Notes under the pieces: model-generated | What the model was told of the DNA's origin: nothing | The model's input: only the letters and a program-made list of their open reading frames with translations | Databases searched by the model: none | Shown: positions 15,844 through 20,110 of the stretch, one piece after another | Layout: each line of letters starts with the position of its first letter | How positions within the stretch are numbered: the first letter of the stretch is position 1 | Made by a program: the position numbers and the translations under genes | NCBI GenBank assembly: GCA_030614505.1 | Contig: JAUWTX010000010.1 | Coordinates: 1-20,110, forward strand | Direction: 5' to 3' | Length of the DNA stretch: 20,110 nucleotides | Origin: Desulfuromonadales bacterium | Lineage (GTDB): Bacteria; Desulfobacterota; Desulfuromonadia; Desulfuromonadales; BM103

Positions 15844-17591
15844 TTTGTATTCCCGTCAATAAGTGGCTTCGGCCGCGAAACGATCATATCTCCAAGCCCA
15901 CCTCCAGCGGGAATCATCGGCAAAATGATCTCAGAAGGATCACAGATGAATTCGAGCAGATAAGCACCCTCATGCTCCGCGGCGGTGCGAATAGCCGCAT
16001 CAACCTGATCCAGTTCGGTGACCTTCTGGTACGGAATGTTGTAAGCTCTGGCGATTGGCTCGTAGTCCGGGCTTTGCATCGGTGTACCGGCATAACGCCC
16101 ATCAAAAAACAAGGTCTGCCACTGGCGCACCATACCCAGGTAGCCATTGTTCAGGATCATGATTTTGACATCCGTACCCTGCTCCATGATGGTGCCCAGT
16201 TCCTGTATGTTCATCTGGAAACCACCATCACCGCTGATCGACCAAACCCGTTCATCGGGCCGTGCCAGCTTGGCTCCGATTGCCATCGGCAGGGAGCAAC
16301 CCATGGTTCCGGCGCCCCCGGAGGTGAACCAGCTGTTGTTGGTCTGGAAGTTGTAGTAACGGGCCGCCATCATCTGGTGCTGCCCAACATCAGGGACAAC
16401 AATGTCCTTGCCCTCGGTAATATCTGACAGGCGGCGGATGATCGTCTTCATCAAAAGCTTGCCATCGTCACCGACTCCGGCGGCGATTTCTGCCTCAACC
16501 TCGGCAGTCGTCTCCTGGCGATTGACTTCGATCTCCTTCAGCCAGCGCCGTCTCGGCTTGGAAACCAGTTCGGGATCGTTGAGCATGACATGCAGAGTCC
16601 GGGAAACATCTGCATTGATGGCAACAGTGGTCGCGACATTCTTGTCAAGTTCGGAGGGGTCAATCTCCACGTGGATCACATCGGCATCCTTGGCATACTC
16701 ACTCAACTTGCCGGTCACCCGATCATCAAAGCGCATACCGAAGCTGATAATCAGGTCGGCATTCATAACGGCACGGTTTGCTTCAACTGTGCCGTGCATA
16801 CCCATCATACCCAGACTCAGGGGATGATCGGCCGGCATCGCCGATAAACCATGCAGGGTGAAGGCTACCGGGATATTGGTCTTTTCAGCAAACTCCTGCA
16901 ACATGGCTCCGGCATTGCTGGAGATGACCCCGTGCCCGCAGAACATCACCGGACGCTCGCTGCGATTGATCATTTCGATGGCCTGATGTAGAACTTCCCG
17001 TTCCGGCGAGGGGTGGTAGTAAAACCCCGGCAGCTTCGGACGGAACTTCTTAGCGTTAAATGTGTAACTTTCCTTGACCTTTTGCACCTGTACGTCTTTG
17101 GGGATGTCGATCACAACCGGCCCGAATCGTCCGGTCGTTGCCACATAGAAGGCCTCGTGAATGGTTTTCTCGATCTCCTTGGCAGAGAGCGGCATGTAGG
17201 TCTGTTTGCAAACCGGCATCATGACACCGACCACATCACTCTCCTGAAAGGCGTCGGTCGCAATCACGCCAGTTGCCACCTGTCCGGTAATTGCGACAAT
17301 CGGCACGGAGTCCATGTGCGCATCAGCAATGCCGGTTACCAAATTCATAGCGCCCGGCCCGGAGGTCGACATACAAACACCAATCTGCGGGTTGTCTGTC
17401 GAAAGCGAAGCACGCGACAGGCCCTGGGCCATGAAGGTCGCCCCTTGCTCATGGCGCGGCATAAAAAAAGTAAACAACTTTTGTTTTTCCATTTCATCGA
17501 GCACCGGCATGATCGCCCCACCGGTGTAGCCAAAAATGTATTTCACACCCTTGGCATGGAGTGCTCGTAAAACCAACTCTGTTCCTTGCAT
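15840..17591 (-). CDS. ilvB: Acetolactate synthase large (catalytic) subunit
   Basis: This ThDP- and FAD-dependent enzyme condenses two pyruvates, or pyruvate with 2-ketobutyrate, in the first common step of branched-chain amino acid synthesis. The 583-aa product has the catalytic glutamate E48 in PRHEQGATFMAQG, the central FAD-binding domain (about 200-340, including FGMRFDDRVTGKLSEYA), and the ThDP/Mg motif from GDGG (454-457) to NNGY (481-484) and GMVRQWQ, which is specific to acetolactate synthases rather than pyruvate oxidase. Start ATG 17591 has GAGG five bases upstream. It lies 53 bases after leuD. IlvI is an equivalent name for the isozyme. Confidence 0.97.
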   Translation of the reverse strand: MQGTELVLRALHAKGVKYIFGYTGGAIMPVLDEMEKQKLFTFFMPRHEQGATFMAQGLSRASLSTDNPQIGVCMSTSGPGAMNLVTGIADAHMDSVPIVAITGQVATGVIATDAFQESDVVGVMMPVCKQTYMPLSAKEIEKTIHEAFYVATTGRFGPVVIDIPKDVQVQKVKESYTFNAKKFRPKLPGFYYHPSPEREVLHQAIEMINRSERPVMFCGHGVISSNAGAMLQEFAEKTNIPVAFTLHGLSAMPADHPLSLGMMGMHGTVEANRAVMNADLIISFGMRFDDRVTGKLSEYAKDADVIHVEIDPSELDKNVATTVAINADVSRTLHVMLNDPELVSKPRRRWLKEIEVNRQETTAEVEAEIAAGVGDDGKLLMKTIIRRLSDITEGKDIVVPDVGQHQMMAARYYNFQTNNSWFTSGGAGTMGCSLPMAIGAKLARPDERVWSISGDGGFQMNIQELGTIMEQGTDVKIMILNNGYLGMVRQWQTLFFDGRYAGTPMQSPDYEPIARAYNIPYQKVTELDQVDAAIRTAAEHEGAYLLEFICDPSEIILPMIPAGGGLGDMIVSRPKPLIDGNTK

Positions 17592-17644
17592 TGTGACCTC
17601 TTCATATAAAAGTAATGTTTATCTATGATTTTCTTCAATTGATT

Positions 17645-18286
17645 TCAGGAACTAAACAACCACGGCTCTTCAATCTTTCTTCTGGCTTCGAATGCTTTTA
17701 TCTCCTCAACATGCTGCAAAGTCAGGCTGATGTCGTCAAGCCCCTCCAGAAGACATTTTTTACGGAAGACATCGACTGCAAATTCAAACACCTCACCGGC
17801 CGGTGTTGTCACCTGCTGCTTTTCAAGATCAACATCCAGCTTGTAGCCAACAGTCGGCGCGACCTCTGCAAACAGCCTGGCAACCTTTTCAACAGGGAGC
17901 ACAACCGGCAGGATGCCATTCTTGAAACAGTTGTTGGCAAAAATATCTGCAAAGCTGGGAGCAATCACCACCCGGAAGCCGTAATCGAACATCGCCCACG
18001 GCGCATGCTCGCGCGAAGATCCACAACCGAAGTTGTCACGTGCCAGCAGAATTTGCGCGCCCTGGTAGCGAGGCTGGTTGAGGACAAAATCGGGATTAAG
18101 GGGACGCTTGCTGCAGTCCATACCTAGTTCACCGTGGTCCAGATAGCGCCACTCATCAAAAAGATTGGGACCAAAACCGGTACGCTTGATCGACTTGAGA
18201 AATTGCTTGGGAATAATAGCGTCCGTATCGACATTGGAGCGATCCAGAGGCGCGACCAGTCCATTCAGTCTGCAAAATGCTTGCAT
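17645..18286 (-). CDS. leuD: 3-isopropylmalate dehydratase small subunit
   Basis: This swivelling-domain subunit of isopropylmalate isomerase works with LeuC in the second step of leucine synthesis. The 213-aa product has LDRSNVDTDAIIPKQFLKSI near residues 14-33 and the substrate-binding loop DNFGCGSSREHAPWA at 84-98. Length is close to the bacterial LeuD norm (about 200), longer than the archaeal form of about 165. It starts only 3 bases after the leuC stop, with GGAGG eight bases upstream inside the leuC 3' end, so translation is coupled. The C-terminus (FEARRKIEEPWLFSS) is normal. Confidence 0.96.
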   Translation of the reverse strand: MQAFCRLNGLVAPLDRSNVDTDAIIPKQFLKSIKRTGFGPNLFDEWRYLDHGELGMDCSKRPLNPDFVLNQPRYQGAQILLARDNFGCGSSREHAPWAMFDYGFRVVIAPSFADIFANNCFKNGILPVVLPVEKVARLFAEVAPTVGYKLDVDLEKQQVTTPAGEVFEFAVDVFRKKCLLEGLDDISLTLQHVEEIKAFEARRKIEEPWLFSS

Positions 18287-18289
18287 AGG

Positions 18290-19699
18290 TCAAACCTCCA
18301 GAGTTCGGACATCAACAAAGTGACCGATAATCGCTACGGCCGCAGCCATAGCCGGGCTGACCAGATGGGTACGCCCACCCTGCCCTTGTCTGCCTTCAAA
18401 GTTTCGGTTTGAAGTCGATGCGCAACGCTCCTGTGGTGAGAGCCGATCGTCATTCATAGCGAGACACATGGAGCAACCCGGCTCGCGCCATTCGAAACCG
18501 GCTTGCTTAAATATCTTGTCCAACCCCTCAGCCTCAGCCTGTTGTTTAACCAGACCTGACCCGGGAACGACCAGAACCCGCTTAATATTGGCGGCTACCT
18601 TGTGGCCCTTGACGACCTCTGCTACCGCACGCAGGTCTTCAATGCGGCCATTGGTGCAGGAACCGATAAAAACGGTTTCAGGGTAAATTTCGGTCATCGG
18701 AGTGTTCGCAGTCAGCCCCATATAGGCGAGCGCCGCCTGCATGCCTTCGCGCTTGACAGGATCGAGTTCCGTTGCAGGATCTGGGACACAGTCACCGACA
18801 GCCACCACCATCTCCGGAGAAGTTCCCCAAGTCACCTGGGGTTGAATCGAGTCGGCATCAAGGTGCACGACACGATCATAGTGAGCATTGGAATCACTGT
18901 GTAACGACTGCCAGTCAGTTTTCGCCTTACCCCAGAGTGCTCCACTCGGTGCGTAGGGTCGGCCCTTGACGTAATCGATTGTCTTCTTATCAATGGCGAT
19001 CATGCCGGCACGTGCGCCAGCCTCAATTGACATATTACAGACCGTCATGCGCCCTTCCATCGATAACGCCCGGATTGCATCGCCAGCATACTCGATCACA
19101 TATCCTGTGCCACCGGCGGTGCCGATCTTGCCGATAATGGCCAGCATGATGTCCTTGGCGGTAATTCCCACCCCAACCTGGCCATCCACACTGACCAGCA
19201 TGTTACGGGCCTTCTTCTGGATAATGCACTGAGTGGCCAATGCATGCTCGACCTCGGAGGTTCCTATACCAAAAGCAAGAGAGCCCAAAGCACCGTGGGT
19301 CGAGGTGTGCGAGTCGCCGCAAACAATTGTCATGCCAGGGAGTGTCGCGCCCTGTTCAGGACCGATAATATGGACGATACCCTGACGGATATCGTTCATG
19401 GCAAATTCGGTAATACCGAAATCTGCGCAGTTGGCGTCCAGAGTCTCAACCCGAAGTCGAGACAGGGGATCAGCAATACCTTCGCTGCGGTCTGTTGTGG
19501 GAACGTTGTGATCCGGTACAGCCAGATTGGCACCTGGCCGCCAGGGCTGACGACCGGCAAGACGCAGGCCTTCAAAAGCTTGAGGCGAAGTCACCTCATG
19601 GACCAGGTGTCTGTCAATATAGAGCAGACAAGTACCACTATCGTCACAACGCACCACATGACGATCCCAAAGTTTGTCATATAGAGTCTTTTCACTCAT
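18290..19699 (-). CDS. leuC: 3-isopropylmalate dehydratase large subunit
   Basis: This is the aconitase-family catalytic subunit that isomerises 2- to 3-isopropylmalate. The 469-aa product carries the [4Fe-4S] ligands C348 (FIGSCTNGRIEDLR), C409 and C412 (GCSMCLAMN). VPDHNVPTTDR at 61-71 and CGDSHTSTHGALG at 127-139 are family signatures. Length and motifs match the bacterial LeuC1 type and exclude aconitase (about 900 aa). It begins the leuCD-ilvBND block. A terminator-like hairpin sits only 36 bases before its ATG, so expression may depend on readthrough or an attenuation step. AGGA lies about ten bases upstream of the start. leuA and leuB are not in the window. Confidence 0.97.
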   Translation of the reverse strand: MSEKTLYDKLWDRHVVRCDDSGTCLLYIDRHLVHEVTSPQAFEGLRLAGRQPWRPGANLAVPDHNVPTTDRSEGIADPLSRLRVETLDANCADFGITEFAMNDIRQGIVHIIGPEQGATLPGMTIVCGDSHTSTHGALGSLAFGIGTSEVEHALATQCIIQKKARNMLVSVDGQVGVGITAKDIMLAIIGKIGTAGGTGYVIEYAGDAIRALSMEGRMTVCNMSIEAGARAGMIAIDKKTIDYVKGRPYAPSGALWGKAKTDWQSLHSDSNAHYDRVVHLDADSIQPQVTWGTSPEMVVAVGDCVPDPATELDPVKREGMQAALAYMGLTANTPMTEIYPETVFIGSCTNGRIEDLRAVAEVVKGHKVAANIKRVLVVPGSGLVKQQAEAEGLDKIFKQAGFEWREPGCSMCLAMNDDRLSPQERCASTSNRNFEGRQGQGGRTHLVSPAMAAAVAIIGHFVDVRTLEV

Positions 19700-19735
19700 A
19701 AATGTTCTTCCTGCAATACGGCCACGCAGATAAAA

Positions 19736-19770
19736 TTAATCGGGAACACTTCCAGAAGTGCCCCGATTAA
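19736..19770 (-). terminator. Terminator (or attenuator) between the rhodanese gene and leuC
   Basis: TTAATCGG pairs with CCGATTAA, and inside it CACTT pairs with AAGTG across a four-base loop, with a small asymmetric internal loop between. On the minus strand it is followed by TTTTAT, giving a usable U-tract. It lies 64 bases after the rhodanese stop and 36 bases before leuC. Because so little room remains for a leuC promoter, it may act as an attenuator. No leucine-rich leader peptide was found. Confidence 0.75.
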
Positions 19771-19783
19771 AATTTGCGGGTCA

Positions 19784-19813
19784 TTTGTGACGCGAGGCGA
19801 GAACCGCGACAAA
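19784..19813. promoter_or_regulatory. Second hairpin upstream of leuC
   Basis: TTTGT-GA-CGCG and CGCG-ACAAA can form a 9-bp stem with a 2-base bulge and a 10-base loop. It starts 20 bases after the rhodanese stop and is followed by the terminator hairpin, which gives a two-hairpin leader. There is no tail of T after it, so it is not itself a terminator. Confidence 0.4.
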
Positions 19814-19833
19814 GAGTCGATTCCTGATGTAAG

Positions 19834-20110
19834 CTACTTTGCTTCCACCGGATAACCCTTGCTTTCCCATTCGCGCCAACCACCTTTAAGAGCGTAAACT
19901 TTCGAGTATCCCATTTTGATCAATGTCCGTGCCACACTGGCACTGGTCGCCTCGTTCATTCAGGCGCAATAGAGAACAATCTCCTTATCTTTGGGATAAT
20001 TTATGACCCATTGGTTCACCCCTCCCGGTTTGACACGCTCCGAACCGACAATCATTTTATCGGAACCAGCCCAGTCCCGGCCGGCCCGAACATCAAGAAC
20101 CACCAGATCA
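19834..20110 (-). CDS. Rhodanese-domain protein, probable selenoprotein (UGA read as Sec); N-terminus outside window
   Basis: The visible 91 residues form most of a rhodanese domain: DLVVLDVRAGRDW at the edge, IVLYCA-U-MNEATSASVA in the active-site loop, then MGYSKVYALKGGWREWESKG and a stop at 19834. The catalytic cysteine is C48. Two codons later, at 19960-19962, the frame has TGA where homologues usually have a second cysteine (CAC-x-NEATS). The frame on both sides is intact. A 5-bp hairpin with a GU-containing loop begins 16 bases after the TGA. Sec-containing rhodanese-like proteins are known in bacteria. Family role: sulfur (or selenium) transfer, or as a periplasmic sulfurtransferase domain; which applies here depends on the missing N-terminus. 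A simple Cys-to-stop mutation is the alternative, and automatic annotation would split or miss this gene. Confidence 0.75.
19929..19943 (-). promoter_or_regulatory. Candidate bacterial SECIS hairpin
   Basis: GTGCC and GGCAC pair around loop AGTGT. The loop starts 21 bases after the TGA and has G as its second base followed by U. This fits the described bacterial SECIS pattern (apical loop 16-37 bases from UGA, G in the first two loop positions). An A bulge followed by CC/GG pairing can extend the stem. The stem is short, so support is moderate. Confidence 0.5.

Noticed and set aside
19795..19808. AGGCGAGAACCGCG on the plus strand, 11 of 14 matches to the T-box core AGGGTGGNACCGCG
   Set aside because: It is on the strand opposite to every nearby gene, no plus-strand gene follows it, and the rest of a T-box is not seen.

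Overview
This window looks like a chromosomal segment of an anaerobic Gram-negative bacterium. The best fit is a Desulfuromonadales/Geobacter-type organism (the former delta-proteobacteria). The reasons are an aldehyde:ferredoxin oxidoreductase, a TAXI-type receptor, a probable selenoprotein, and a gamma-type homodimeric pyruvate dehydrogenase beside leu/ilv genes. This assignment is inferred from gene content, not from a marker gene. Every supported gene lies on the minus strand, so transcription runs from high to low coordinates.

Right end to centre (20110 to 13573). A rhodanese-domain gene enters from the right edge. It has one in-frame TGA exactly where relatives carry a cysteine, followed by a SECIS-like hairpin, so it is probably a selenoprotein. 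A terminator-like hairpin separates it from a compact branched-chain amino acid block, leuC-leuD-ilvB-ilvN-ilvD, with 3-nt spacing at leuC/leuD and an ATGA overlap at ilvB/ilvN. The block encodes isopropylmalate isomerase, acetolactate synthase and dihydroxyacid dehydratase. Neither ilvC nor leuA is present here. A perfect 12-bp stem ends the block.

Centre (13320 to 7765). The pyruvate dehydrogenase operon aceE-aceF-lpdA makes acetyl-CoA from pyruvate. Pyruvate is also the acetolactate synthase substrate, and acetyl-CoA is the co-substrate for the leuA step, so the two blocks are metabolically linked.

Left-centre (7624 to 4003). This is a mixed accessory stretch. It holds an M28-type aminopeptidase gene broken by a single in-frame TAA, a 45-codon small ORF with a strong ribosome binding site, and a 437-aa protein with motifs of archaeo-eukaryotic primases (D-x-E, SGxH, R-x-x-R-x-P-x-S-L-H). 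A 72-aa uncharacterised protein and a type I phosphoribosyltransferase-fold protein follow.

Left end (3932 to 1). There is a NapH/NosR-like membrane iron-sulfur protein, a TAXI-type periplasmic binding protein, and a tungsten-type aldehyde:ferredoxin oxidoreductase that runs off the left edge. The oxidoreductase has its own good sigma-70 promoter. Its reading frame is open to the edge of the window.

Several start codons were moved inward from the longest open frame because a Shine-Dalgarno sequence overlaps or abuts the upstream GTG/TTG. No rRNA, tRNA, CRISPR array, insertion sequence or origin was seen.
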